NCBI GenBank assembly: GCA_964547525.1
Contig: CAZJOD010000003.1
Location: 1 to 63,176 of the forward strand
From: CAZJOD01 sp964547525
GTDB taxonomy: Bacteria > Bacillota > Clostridia > JAAYHZ01
Direction: 5' to 3'
Length of the DNA stretch: 63,176 nucleotides
Numbering within the stretch: the first letter of the stretch is position 1; the number at the start of each line of letters is the position of its first letter. The position numbers were made by a program, and so were the translations under genes. This document shows, one piece after another, positions 36,249 through 45,816 of this stretch. The notes below the pieces were generated by a model, which saw nothing but the letters and a program-made list of their open reading frames with translations, did not search any database and was not told where the DNA came from.

Positions 36249-36785
36249 TCACAATGTCTTAGAACGTACCAAATCAACAATAGGTTTGATGCATTCTTTG
36301 TCAGCCCAATCTTGGTTGGTGTCTATGGCTTCCATGAGCGCTTTCTCCCAAGGTTCAAGGGTGTTCGAATCTTTTTTGGCAACCATCTTTTTAAGCATGT
36401 TGCACATTGTTCGATCTGTAAATGTCATCTTGTCTTGATCCCAAGCACCTCTGAAATAGAAAAAAGGGATCATGTCCATAGGAGACTTTAAATTGTGTTC
36501 CTTTATTTCCCGAAACGCTTTTTGTTCATATGGGGAAGCACCTACTGCAAATACTATAAGTGTCTTGTTTTTTAGTTTTTCATAGTTTTTCTTTAAAAAA
36601 GACAATCCTGCAATACCTGAAGCATAAAGCCCGCCACCAATGATACAAACATCATATTTTTCCACTTGCTCAATCTTTGCTTCTTTTGTTTTTATCAAGT
36701 CACAGGAAAGCTCTTCAGCCAGCCAGCCGGCATATTTTTCGGTAGATCCATATTTGGATTGATAAATCACTACAATTTTACTCAT
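36249..36785 (-). CDS. Flavodoxin-domain protein
   Basis: 178 residues. The start is the ATG at 36785, 7 nt after AGGGGG. The FMN phosphate loop is YQSKYGSTEKYA at residue ~8, and IIGGGLYASGIAG and VFAVGASPYE supply the other flavin-binding loops. Length and sequence suit the flavodoxin_5/HemG-like group used as redox carriers. It is the last gene of a three-gene set with a PIG-L-like protein and a TIM-barrel isomerase. Confidence 0.85.
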   Translation of the reverse strand: MSKIVVIYQSKYGSTEKYAGWLAEELSCDLIKTKEAKIEQVEKYDVCIIGGGLYASGIAGLSFLKKNYEKLKNKTLIVFAVGASPYEQKAFREIKEHNLKSPMDMIPFFYFRGAWDQDKMTFTDRTMCNMLKKMVAKKDSNTLEPWEKALMEAIDTNQDWADKECIKPIVDLVRSKTL

Positions 36786-36813
36786 ACAAAAACCCCCTTT
36801 TATTTGATGCAAG

Positions 36814-37716
36814 TTATAAGTTTACGAAAGGCGCTACCATATAACCTCTTCTTTCAAGTTGCTCTTTTTCGGTTTCATTTGCCCATTTTTGTAACCGCTT
36901 CGGCAAGGGCAGATAATAGGTGATTTCCGGATGATAGCGTATAAAAGCCTCAGCATACCCGGTATTCATTCTATTTCCATTGGTACCAAAGGATGTCTCA
37001 ACAGATTTTTTAGCATAGTTTCCGTTATATTGCTGACTGACCATACAGCTTCTGGCCCGGGTGATTTCCGTAACCACATCCGATACATCCACAAATAAAT
37101 CACAATAACAAGATGTGTCCACATCTAATGCAGAAGGCTTTATATTGAAATTATCAGGTGATGTAAATAACAATTGTGGCGTTCTATGTGCAGGATGAGG
37201 ATCGTCAAAGTCCACACTACCGGCAAACTGCATGGCATGAACCACCATGGTGCCCACTTGAGCATGCTGTCCGATACCCAAATTCATCATCGGATAGTGT
37301 GTTATCAATATGTCCGGTCGTACTTTTCTGATCAGTTTGGCCAATTCAATAATGTTTGGTTCGTTGACCAAATTAATCTTGTCTTCAATGTTCATAAATC
37401 TAACATCATCAATACCTAAGATGGTGCAAGCATTCATGACTTCACGTAATTTTACCGCTACCCTGTCATCTTTGATGGCATCTGCTTCTTCTTTGGCATA
37501 TCCGCCGCCTGAGAATCGTAATTTATCCGAAACAACGGCATCGTGTATCCTCACACCTTGCAAAGCAGCCACCAAGGTCACTTTATCTCCTCTTCTTACA
37601 TGGTGACACAATGTGCCTCCGCAATGATCAAACGTGTCAGCCGGATGAGCCATAATAGCCATGATTTGTATCGGCTCTTCCACATATCCTTCCATTTTGT
37701 CTGAAAAATCAACCAT
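36814..37716 (-). CDS. PIG-L/LmbE-family deacetylase-like protein with altered catalytic motif
   Basis: 300 residues with AGGAGA 6 nt before the ATG. The family start motif AHPDD reads MAHPADTFDHCGG here, and the late His ligand is in GIGQHAQVGTMVVHAM. PIG-L enzymes remove acetyl groups from N-acetylglucosaminyl compounds using zinc held by His, the second Asp and the late His. These ligands remain, but the first Asp, the general base in MshB-type enzymes, is Ala. The C-terminal third (YHPEITYYLPLPKRLQ) is specific to this subgroup. The substrate is unknown. It is flanked by an isomerase and a flavodoxin in one operon. Confidence 0.8.
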   Translation of the reverse strand: MVDFSDKMEGYVEEPIQIMAIMAHPADTFDHCGGTLCHHVRRGDKVTLVAALQGVRIHDAVVSDKLRFSGGGYAKEEADAIKDDRVAVKLREVMNACTILGIDDVRFMNIEDKINLVNEPNIIELAKLIRKVRPDILITHYPMMNLGIGQHAQVGTMVVHAMQFAGSVDFDDPHPAHRTPQLLFTSPDNFNIKPSALDVDTSCYCDLFVDVSDVVTEITRARSCMVSQQYNGNYAKKSVETSFGTNGNRMNTGYAEAFIRYHPEITYYLPLPKRLQKWANETEKEQLERRGYMVAPFVNL

Positions 37717-37748
37717 ACACTATCTCCTACTCTACCTTTAAAATAAAT

Positions 37749-38567
37749 TTATTCGGCAATGAAACGCTCTAAAAGTTCCTTTGCTTTTTTAATGTCTTCT
37801 ATTTGTTTGTCACCGGAAATTTCTCTTTCAATGGTGATCGACCCGGTATAACCTATATCTTTTAATTTTTTGATAAAAAGATCGTATTGAACTCGTCCTT
37901 CCCCTAAGGGTTTTTCTTTCCCCAAATGGTATCCGTCTGTGGGATATTCACCGTCTTTTCCGTGAACACCTTTCACATAAGGCCCCAATATATCCAGTGC
38001 ATCTACGGGATTGGCTTTTCCGTACATCAGCAAATTGGCAGGATCCAAATTCACGCCTACATTCGGAAGACCGATGTCATCTATGGTTCGTTTTAATGTA
38101 ATGGGCGTTTCTTGACCTGTTTCAAAAAGAAAGTTTTGATTTCTTGAATGATAGATTCGAATGATGTATTGCAGTGAAGCGATGAAACTCTTATAGTTTT
38201 CATCCGCCGGATTTTCCGGTATGTAACCACAGTGGGTTACAATATCGGTTACACCAAGCTTTTGAGCAAATACGGAATGAGCCAACATGGCATCCATTCT
38301 TTGGGCACGATATTCTTTTGGTACCAGTCCCAGTGTTAAAGGACCTTGCACAAAATCCCACACTTTAGGACCGGACCAGCCCCCCCACAATGCAGTAATG
38401 GTTATACCATGATCTCTTGTCGCCTTTGATATAATATCCAATGCTTGCTCATCAATCACATCAGGATTCCATATGGAAAGCTGACAAGTCGAAATTCCTA
38501 TTTGTTTTAAAGTTTCACATTTCGTACCTATGTTTTTTTCATATCCAATGATAACACCAAGCTTCAT
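37749..38567 (-). CDS. Sugar phosphate isomerase/epimerase family protein
   Basis: 272 residues with GAGGTG 7 nt before the ATG. TIM-barrel metal enzyme of the xylose-isomerase-like fold: DIVTHCGYIPENP, FLFETGQETP with a Glu ligand, GVNLDPANLLMYG with Asp, GVHGKDGEYP, and SITIEREISGDKQIEDIKKAKELLE with the last Glu. It is the first gene of a set with the PIG-L-like and flavodoxin genes, 32 and 28 nt apart. A sugar or amino-sugar catabolic step is likely (inference). Confidence 0.85.
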   Translation of the reverse strand: MKLGVIIGYEKNIGTKCETLKQIGISTCQLSIWNPDVIDEQALDIISKATRDHGITITALWGGWSGPKVWDFVQGPLTLGLVPKEYRAQRMDAMLAHSVFAQKLGVTDIVTHCGYIPENPADENYKSFIASLQYIIRIYHSRNQNFLFETGQETPITLKRTIDDIGLPNVGVNLDPANLLMYGKANPVDALDILGPYVKGVHGKDGEYPTDGYHLGKEKPLGEGRVQYDLFIKKLKDIGYTGSITIEREISGDKQIEDIKKAKELLERFIAE

Positions 38568-38622
38568 AAAGGTTCACCTCTTCTTCCTGTTATTTCTTAT
38601 TATATCGTATACAATAAGAAAA

Positions 38623-39414
38623 CTACTCTTTTCTTGATGATTTTCTTACTCTTTTGGGCTTCTCCAAAGCAACAGGTTGTTGATCCATCGCTTCAAGCTC
38701 CAACCCGAACATATTTCCTATGTCCGAATCATCCAGAACTCGATTGCTTTTTACGTCGGCCTTTTCCAGCAATCCTTCGGTATTCTTACGAATAACTTCG
38801 GAAATAAGCTCTTCCATTTTTATATTTCGCAATTTAAAAAAGATGGCAGGGTCGGTATCAAGCCTTGCACCTATACCGTAAAAAACTGCAGCCACATGCT
38901 TGCACATGATAGCCCAATCCGGGCAGCTGCACTCCATGGAGATTTCTTTAGGGGTTGGAAACAATCCGGTTCCTTTGGCTGTAAACAAATCAGACAGAGC
39001 TTCCGGGAACTTTCCCTCAATCAATTCCTGAAGAGTTTCTATTTTCCCCTGGCAATTTTTTTTAATATCACTCCAAACTTTTTCGTTTAATGGGGTAATT
39101 TCGATGTTCACTTTATAAGGTTTTGCTCTACTTCCTTGCACCAAGGCGTCCACTACGCCTTCATGTATTTTAAGATCTAAAATAGAGCCGTTTCTTGCAT
39201 AGGTTTTTCCCCTGTCAATTCGATTGACATAATCGGAATACTTGGTTAAGTTTTCATTCCAAGCCGTTCCCCACCAAGTGACCGCAAGCTTCCTTCCTTG
39301 AATGACAACCGGTTGCAATTCCTCTTTTTTCTTTTTTAATTTTTCTATTGATTTTTGAGCCTTTTGTTTCACTTCCGAAGCAGTTGTATATTTTGGAAAA
39401 TCTCTAGAAGACAT
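38623..39414 (-). CDS. SWIM zinc-finger protein partnered with the SNF2 helicase
   Basis: 263 residues with GAGGTG before the ATG. The SWIM motif is CSCPDWAIMCKHVAAVFYGIG (CxCxnCxH) at about residue 165. The N-terminal part has WWGTAWNENL, typical of bacterial SWIM proteins encoded beside SNF2 ATPases. The C-terminus is basic. It lies 36 nt downstream of the helicase gene; together they are thought to act on DNA or RNA structures, but the role is not established. Confidence 0.88.
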   Translation of the reverse strand: MSSRDFPKYTTASEVKQKAQKSIEKLKKKKEELQPVVIQGRKLAVTWWGTAWNENLTKYSDYVNRIDRGKTYARNGSILDLKIHEGVVDALVQGSRAKPYKVNIEITPLNEKVWSDIKKNCQGKIETLQELIEGKFPEALSDLFTAKGTGLFPTPKEISMECSCPDWAIMCKHVAAVFYGIGARLDTDPAIFFKLRNIKMEELISEVIRKNTEGLLEKADVKSNRVLDDSDIGNMFGLELEAMDQQPVALEKPKRVRKSSRKE

Positions 39415-39450
39415 ATTTTCACCTCTTCTTACACATTATACTATATTTAT

Positions 39451-42096
39451 TCAATCCAAACGAAGCAGATTGAACAGCTGTTGATTATCCATTTCAGTAA
39501 TATTGCTTTCACTGATATCCGGTATGATATCATTTGTCATTTTCATCTTTTCTTCTATCAAATGGTCAATTTTTTCTTCTATGGTACCTTTGGTAATAAA
39601 CTTATGCACCAATACATTTTTCTTTTGACCGATCCTAAAAGCTCTGTCAGTGGCTTGATTTTCAACCGCCGGATTCCACCAGCGATCAAAATGCACCACA
39701 TGGTTTGCCGCTGTAAGGTTTAAACCTACTCCCCCCGCTTTAACGGATAAAACCATAAAAGGAACATACTCACTGTCTTGGAATCGTTCCACAATCCCCT
39801 TACGTTTTCCAATCGGTGTTTCTCCGTGGAGTACAAGTCCTTTGCGGTGAAATACCGATTCCAAGAAAGCCGCCAACGGTTCGGTAATCTCCTTGAATTG
39901 TGAAAACACAATAACTCGTTCTCTTTTTTCGTATATGATTTCACATATTTCTCTGAGCCGTTCAAACTTACCGCTTTCTTTTTCTGCATAGCCAAATTGT
40001 CCGAAATATTGATCCGGGTGATTACATATTTGTTTGAATTTCATTAATGCAGACAAAACAATTCCTTTTCTCTCTATCCCTTCGGAGTTTAAAATTTTAT
40101 CCTTTATATCTTCTACCAATTGATTGTACAATGCAGCTTGCTTTTTCGTAAGATTGGAATATGTTTTCATTTCTATCTTCTCCGGAAGATCTGCAATAAT
40201 ATTTCTATCGGTTTTCAATCTTCTGAGAATAAAGGGTGAGATCATTTGTTTGAGTTTGCCATATCCCTCTCCGCTTTCTTTTAACCGTTTTGTAAACCTT
40301 GTAAATTCATTGGAATTACCCAAAAGACCTTTATTTAAAAAATCAAAAATAGACCATAAATCGGACAATCTGTTTTCTAAAGGTGTTCCTGTCATGGCGA
40401 TACGGTAATGGCTTGATAATTGTTTTACCGCCTTCGTCTGTTTTGTTCCGGCATTTTTTATAGCTTGGGCTTCATCGATGATTACAATATCCCACATTGT
40501 TTCACAAATCCAATCCAACCTGGCCAACATCCCGTAAGTAGTTATATAGATTCCGTCTTGTACTTGATCCATATCGATCAATCCCTCTTTATATTGAGAA
40601 TGAATGATGTAATATGTTAATTTTGGCGCGAACTTTGCAATTTCAGAAGTCCAGTTGCCAATCAAAGAAGCGGGAACAACCAGCAATACCTTCTCCTGTT
40701 GAACCGACCTGATGCTATTTAACAAAGCGATCACCTGAACGGTTTTACCAAGGCCCATATCATCCGCTATACAGGCACCAAAACCAAGCTGTTTCATCCG
40801 GTACAGCCAATCCACCCCTTTTTTTTGATACCCTCTGAGTACGGCATAAAAGTGATCTCCATAAGATATCACATGATCGGTTTCCCGTTTTTTCAATCCA
40901 TCGAGAACAGATTCCAACCATTCTCCATTTGTTATTTCCATCTCATCGGTCTTATCGAAAACACCACCAAACATTTTATCTATGGAAAGCTGCATACGCA
41001 TGGCTTCCAACATGGTAAGACCGGATAAAACCGCTTGTTTTTGGGCTTTTTCATAGACTTTAAGTATTTCTTGCAGCTTGTCCGGGTCGGCTTCCACCCA
41101 CTTTCCTTTCAGGAAAGCCAACCCTTCCGATTCTGAACATAACTTTTTAAGTTCTTCAACGGTGATTTGTTCACCGCCCAGAGATAAGGTGACACTATAT
41201 TGTAAAATGGCATCCAAACCGACCTTCGAAGGGGCTTGTTCACCTATACTCATAGAAATCTTTACGGAACTGTTTTTCTTTCTCCACCAATTGGGTATTC
41301 TGCACAAAATCCCTAACGACTCATACAAAGGAACTTCCTTTAAGAATTCATAGGCATCATTGACATTCAAACCTATGGGATAAAAGATCTCTCCCGTTTC
41401 AAGAAGCTCTGTTACGAATCGGCTTTCTCGAGCTGCTCTGTAAACCGTGGACAATAACTCCAAAAGTTTTTTACTGTTTTGGCCATATTCCATTAAAGCA
41501 TTTTTTAACGGAAGGTGTTTGGCTTTTCCCGTGGTGGAGGGTTCTTTAGCATATGTAGCAAGAAAAGCAAAGGGACGCTCACTCTTTTGGCTTTCAACCA
41601 AGTGAAAATATACTTTACCTGCAAAATGGATCTCAGGGTTTTTTGATAAAAAGTATTCAGCTACGCTTCCTTGGTATTTTGAAATTTCCAAAGCGAATAC
41701 CCGGTTTAATCTGTCCCATACATTCTCCAACCAAGCACGATCAAGAAATTCACTTCCCGGCATAAAAGGTGATTCTATAAGTAGAATTTCCTGTTCTTCT
41801 TGTTCCGGGATCCCTATTGCTTTATCTCGTAAAACTTCCAAATCAGGATTTTTTGTTAGACACTTACCAAAAGCTGCGGAAACTCTATAGAGAAATTCAA
41901 CGGAATCCGATAGTGTAACAGTCTTTTGATTGATTCCCAATAGGAAAAAGGCTGTATCTTTATTTTTTAAATATTCGTCATAAAGCTGTTGTTGAAATAA
42001 AGCGGTTTCTGACTCCAAACTTTTATGAACAATGTGAAGATCGAATTCATAACACCCCTCAGGTTTTATAACAGCAATCAATTCTTGATTTGACAC
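39451..42096 (-). CDS. SNF2-family DEAD/H ATPase (bacterial Swi2/Snf2)
   Basis: 881 residues starting at GTG with AAAGGA upstream. The ATPase motor is in the C-terminal half: motif I DDMGLGKTVQ, motif Ia LLVVPASLIGNW, motif II DEAQ, motif III MTGTPLENRLSDLWS, motif IV VFSQF, motif V LSVKAGGVGLNLTAANHVVHFDRWWNP in two pieces, and motif VI DRAFRIGQ. The N-terminal ~400 residues are a SNF2-associated domain containing WWRKK and LGGEQITVEELKKL. ATP-driven translocation on double-stranded nucleic acid is expected. It is the first gene of the SNF2-SWIM pair. Confidence 0.95.
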   Translation of the reverse strand: MSNQELIAVIKPEGCYEFDLHIVHKSLESETALFQQQLYDEYLKNKDTAFFLLGINQKTVTLSDSVEFLYRVSAAFGKCLTKNPDLEVLRDKAIGIPEQEEQEILLIESPFMPGSEFLDRAWLENVWDRLNRVFALEISKYQGSVAEYFLSKNPEIHFAGKVYFHLVESQKSERPFAFLATYAKEPSTTGKAKHLPLKNALMEYGQNSKKLLELLSTVYRAARESRFVTELLETGEIFYPIGLNVNDAYEFLKEVPLYESLGILCRIPNWWRKKNSSVKISMSIGEQAPSKVGLDAILQYSVTLSLGGEQITVEELKKLCSESEGLAFLKGKWVEADPDKLQEILKVYEKAQKQAVLSGLTMLEAMRMQLSIDKMFGGVFDKTDEMEITNGEWLESVLDGLKKRETDHVISYGDHFYAVLRGYQKKGVDWLYRMKQLGFGACIADDMGLGKTVQVIALLNSIRSVQQEKVLLVVPASLIGNWTSEIAKFAPKLTYYIIHSQYKEGLIDMDQVQDGIYITTYGMLARLDWICETMWDIVIIDEAQAIKNAGTKQTKAVKQLSSHYRIAMTGTPLENRLSDLWSIFDFLNKGLLGNSNEFTRFTKRLKESGEGYGKLKQMISPFILRRLKTDRNIIADLPEKIEMKTYSNLTKKQAALYNQLVEDIKDKILNSEGIERKGIVLSALMKFKQICNHPDQYFGQFGYAEKESGKFERLREICEIIYEKRERVIVFSQFKEITEPLAAFLESVFHRKGLVLHGETPIGKRKGIVERFQDSEYVPFMVLSVKAGGVGLNLTAANHVVHFDRWWNPAVENQATDRAFRIGQKKNVLVHKFITKGTIEEKIDHLIEEKMKMTNDIIPDISESNITEMDNQQLFNLLRLD

Positions 42097-42214
42097 ATTC
42101 GTTTCCTTTCATTATACCTAACCTATTATCGGAATATATTTAAGTAAGTACTTATTACATATTTTTACCATTGCACGGGATTTAATTATACAAGGAATAT
42201 TATGGTAATATTTG

Positions 42215-44701
42215 TTATAATGTAATATCCATACCGGTTGCTTTATAAAAATCAGCTTGTATGGACTTTTTAACTTCATCGCTTGCCTCCACATTTTTTA
42301 CCTTCATGAATTCTTCTCCCGGTATATAAGAAATCTTACCATAGCTTTGTACATTATATTGCTCTAATAATTTTCTTGCCATAGTATTCAGTTCAAAATT
42401 ATTAGTCATGGGATTTATTGTCAAAGGCCAGCCTATGATTTGTGACAATTCCTTTATCTCATTAATATACTGCTCACCGATTTGTCGTGTTATAAAGGAT
42501 AATTCGATATATGGTTCATTTTGAACCTTCTTGATACTTTTTCGGTAGATCATATGGTCAAACTTTTCTTTTACATACCGGTCAATTATCTTAAATGCTT
42601 CATTTTGTTCCATAGGTTGACTGTAAGTTGTGTCCGACAAGTTGATGGACACAAATTTAGATTTTTCTTTCTCTATTGATAAAATCATTCCTGTAAGTTC
42701 ATGAAAACGATCTATAATGGATTGATCTTGAAGGGTTTTATCTATTTTCACAACAAACGTTCCGATATCTTGGTAGTAAGATATTTTACCGGCACACAAC
42801 TGCTGCTGTTCAAGTAATTCTGAAATAAGTAAACATGCCGCATTAAAATTACATCGCTCATTCACTTCAACCTTCCAACCGGTTTTATGTTGAAACTCAT
42901 CAATTAATTCACCATATTTGCTTTTTGCCATTAATGGATAATCAAAATTAAGGATGGCAATTTTTTCATCAAATCTGGCTCCTTTTTTATACAAGCCTGA
43001 TTCTTTGGGAAAATACTCATCGGCAAAGAGCATCATTTCATGAATATCCATAACGCTTTTATTAACTATTTCCTGTTCTTCCGCAGGATGGAATATATAT
43101 GTTCTTTTGTAATCATGTTTAAATAACGGAGATTGGTTTAATAACCGGTTAAGGGCAATTAGTTGCTCCTGGACAGGCTCTTTCCCATACCAAAGCTCGA
43201 ATAATTCTTCAACCGTATATCCTTTTTTGGCATCAAGCTTGTTTAGAATATATTCTCTTAAATCCGTTATGTTTTCTTCGGTCAATTCCTCATATCTTCC
43301 TAAGGAAGGAGGTTTTGTTCTTTGTATTTGTTTTCGAGGGTTTCGGATATCTAATTCATAGGGCTCACTATTGATAGGTACCTCTATTTGTGCATACATT
43401 TCTTTGGCAATGTCACTTGCTAAACAGGAAATGACTTTTGAATCTCCGTGGTTAAAAAAGATCCGTCTTGGAGCCATATTGGTAACAAGGGAGGTTATTT
43501 GAGATTTATCTCCGTGAGCAGATAATCCATATTTGCCTACACCGCATTTTACACTGTAGTTCACTCCGTCTAGAAATAGAAGCTTTTCTTTTTCATTTGA
43601 TTCATCTTCCGCTAAAGACAGAAGGTTTCTGCCCGGTGCTTCCTCGTCTTGGTATCCGGTAATGGCTATATAGTGATTTTCTTGCGAGAAGAAAGCTTTG
43701 GCATATTCCTGACTAGGACCTCCCGTTAACATACCGGAACTCGATATGATACAGCAAGGGTCGGAAGACTCCATGATTTGCTTTCGCATGGCACGATCGG
43801 TCACCTTCACCACATTGTCATCGGTAAAAATATGATTGCCTTTTAATAACTTTCTCATATGGGCACTTCTTAAATAATTGGGATGGTTCTCATAAATAGT
43901 ACAAACATCCTTAACCATCCCGTCTATATATACGGGAATATCCGAAAGTTCCTTTTTGCCGATAGCTCTTTTTAAAATTAGGATAACTTCTTGGGCTCTT
44001 CCTAATGCAAAAGCCGGAATTAATATTTTGCCTTTTCCCTCAATGACTTTTTTTACCGTTTCAACCAGCCGTTTTTCTTCCCCCTGTCGATTTGAATGAA
44101 GTCTGTCACCGTAAGTAGATTCAAACACAGCGACATCCGGCCTTAACTTTGGAATTGCAGCGCCTTCCACCGTTAATTGAGGTGTAACCGAAAAATCTCC
44201 GCTATAAAAGAAAGACCCTTCATCCGATGTCAAATAGATGGAAGAAGCACCAAGAATATGACCGGCATTAAAAAAGGAAGCTTTGATTTGATCAAATACA
44301 TGAATGACATTATTGGGATTGTAGCAAATAATTCTATCTAACATACTTTTGACATGAACTTCTGAAAATATGGGAATTTCAGCTTCTTGTTTTTCCATAA
44401 TTTTTAAACTGTCAAAAAGTAATAATCGTATTAAGTCTTTGGTGGCAAGAGTACAGTATATAAGAGCCTCAGGATATTCACGACTGATAATAGGCAAAGC
44501 ACCGATATGATCCATATGGGCATGACTGATAAAAATTCCGTCAATTCCTCCATTTTCCTGTATTATTCGAAAATCCGGTAAATTATCCTTTGTTTTGGTC
44601 ATGCGCATACCGCAATCCAATAGTAACTTTTTACCACCTATTTCAAGGAATAGACAGCTTGCTCCGACTTCTTCCGCTCCACCACAAAAAACTAATCTCA
44701 T
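42215..44701 (-). CDS. Beta-CASP metallo-beta-lactamase (RNA-processing nuclease type) with long C-terminal extension
   Basis: 828 residues with AAGGG 7 nt before the ATG. The N-terminal ~430 residues are an MBL/beta-CASP nuclease: SHAHMDHIGALP (motif 2), NAGHILGASSIYL (motif 3), FESTYGDR, SSSGMLTGGP (beta-CASP motif B region) and KCGVGKYGLSAHGD with the last His. The remaining ~400 residues match no domain I know and could bind RNA or be regulatory. Relatives process or degrade RNA or trim mRNA 3' ends. The gene stands alone. Confidence 0.88.
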   Translation of the reverse strand: MRLVFCGGAEEVGASCLFLEIGGKKLLLDCGMRMTKTKDNLPDFRIIQENGGIDGIFISHAHMDHIGALPIISREYPEALIYCTLATKDLIRLLLFDSLKIMEKQEAEIPIFSEVHVKSMLDRIICYNPNNVIHVFDQIKASFFNAGHILGASSIYLTSDEGSFFYSGDFSVTPQLTVEGAAIPKLRPDVAVFESTYGDRLHSNRQGEEKRLVETVKKVIEGKGKILIPAFALGRAQEVILILKRAIGKKELSDIPVYIDGMVKDVCTIYENHPNYLRSAHMRKLLKGNHIFTDDNVVKVTDRAMRKQIMESSDPCCIISSSGMLTGGPSQEYAKAFFSQENHYIAITGYQDEEAPGRNLLSLAEDESNEKEKLLFLDGVNYSVKCGVGKYGLSAHGDKSQITSLVTNMAPRRIFFNHGDSKVISCLASDIAKEMYAQIEVPINSEPYELDIRNPRKQIQRTKPPSLGRYEELTEENITDLREYILNKLDAKKGYTVEELFELWYGKEPVQEQLIALNRLLNQSPLFKHDYKRTYIFHPAEEQEIVNKSVMDIHEMMLFADEYFPKESGLYKKGARFDEKIAILNFDYPLMAKSKYGELIDEFQHKTGWKVEVNERCNFNAACLLISELLEQQQLCAGKISYYQDIGTFVVKIDKTLQDQSIIDRFHELTGMILSIEKEKSKFVSINLSDTTYSQPMEQNEAFKIIDRYVKEKFDHMIYRKSIKKVQNEPYIELSFITRQIGEQYINEIKELSQIIGWPLTINPMTNNFELNTMARKLLEQYNVQSYGKISYIPGEEFMKVKNVEASDEVKKSIQADFYKATGMDITL

Positions 44702-44944
44702 CTTCTTTCCCTTCTAAATAATTTAATAACCGATATGACTTTAAAAAAATTATATCATATCATAACACCCAAATATACTAGTATCATCACTTTTCTCACA
44801 CAAATCCTAATTTTCATAATTGCCGATAAAACCGGGAAGCCCTTCGAATATCGGGATACGGCAAGGTTTTTATCTTTGATTTGACAATTTTGTTTTATTG
44901 GCAAAACTTCCACCACCTTCGTACAACCTAAATTATCTTCGTAA

Positions 44945-44982
44945 ACAAAAAAACACGACCAAATATTATTGTTCAATCGTGT
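44945..44982 (-). terminator. Terminator of the mntA-hepT module
   Basis: ACACGA (44953-44958) pairs with TCGTGT (44977-44982). On the minus strand the stem is followed by TTTTTTTG. It lies 22 nt beyond the hepT stop. Confidence 0.8.
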
Positions 44983-45004
44983 AAATTTTAAAATTGATTT
45001 TTGT

Positions 45005-45343
45005 TTAAGCTTCTTTCAGCAAATTTTCAAGTTGCGCCAATAATATCGGGATTTCTTTCTGTGACAAATTCCAGACTAGCTCCATTCTTAATTCACCATA
45101 CCCGTGTGCAACGATATTTCTAAGATCAACGATCTTTCGCCACTTGATATCGTTGTACTCAATCCATAACTCTCTCGTCAAAGCGTTAGTATACTCACCT
45201 ATATTAAGAAGTGACATTGCCGTTGCCTTCTGATAAATATCATTCTCAAGGAATCCACTTTCACCAACTTCATTTACATACCGAATAATATCTTTGCATT
45301 CGCATATTATCTTTTTCAATAATTGAATATCCCTATGCTCCAT
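45005..45343 (-). CDS. hepT: HepT-family HEPN ribonuclease toxin
   Basis: 112 residues; overlaps mntA by 11 nt. The HEPN signature RNIVAHGY (RX4HXY) is intact in LRNIVAHGYGELRM at about residue 80, which supports an active RNase. In HepT-MntA type VII toxin-antitoxin modules, MntA adds AMP to the Tyr of this motif and silences the toxin. Codon order is antitoxin first, then toxin. Confidence 0.92.
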   Translation of the reverse strand: MEHRDIQLLKKIICECKDIIRYVNEVGESGFLENDIYQKATAMSLLNIGEYTNALTRELWIEYNDIKWRKIVDLRNIVAHGYGELRMELVWNLSQKEIPILLAQLENLLKEA

Positions 45344-45617
45344 ATAATCTTATCTTCTTTTCAATGGTTAAATAGCTGTTCTCTTTTAATGGTCCGGCAA
45401 CTACATCCACTTTGGTGTTTAATTTTTCCTGTATATCAAGTTTAAGTCCTGACATATCAAATAAACTCGCTACTTTTTCATCAAAGTAAACAAGCAAATC
45501 CACGTCTGAATCCTCTTTACTCTCTCCAATTGCAAAGGAACCAAACAAGTCGACACTTAGTACCGGATACAAAGGAGCAACCTGATCTATCGCATTTTTT
45601 ATATCTGTAATTGTCAT
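45333..45617 (-). CDS. mntA: MntA-family nucleotidyltransferase antitoxin
   Basis: 94 residues with GAGGTG 8 nt before the ATG. The minimal nucleotidyltransferase motif GSFAIGESKEDSDVDLLVYF has the GSX10DxD arrangement needed for AMP transfer. It forms one operon with hepT, driven by its own strong promoter and ended by a terminator, so the pair is an autonomous unit. Confidence 0.93.
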   Translation of the reverse strand: MTITDIKNAIDQVAPLYPVLSVDLFGSFAIGESKEDSDVDLLVYFDEKVASLFDMSGLKLDIQEKLNTKVDVVAGPLKENSYLTIEKKIRLYGA

Positions 45618-45675
45618 ACTTTATCACCTCTTAAGGATTTCAAAAAATTAAGTCAATAATTTACTACCTAATCTA

Positions 45676-45705
45676 ATTATACCATAAAAAACTGATTACA
45701 GTCAA
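45676..45705 (-). promoter_or_regulatory. Sigma-A promoter of mntA-hepT
   Basis: TTGACT (45705-45700), an 18-nt spacer and TATAAT (45681-45676) on the minus strand, about 60 bp upstream of mntA. Confidence 0.75.
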
Positions 45706-45816
45706 AAATGAAATTTCCCTGAAAAGATTGCCTCGCATTATTGTAACCCCATTAACGCTTGCAGTAATAAAATAATAATCATCCACATATATATATACCC
45801 TTTTTGCATTCATCAA

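Noticed and set aside
44755..44976. 73-codon minus-strand ORF downstream of the HepT terminator
   Set aside because: No ribosome site, it covers the terminator, and the product is not recognisable. A second frame there (IFEGLPGFIGNYEN) is broken by stops and could be a remnant, but was not assigned.
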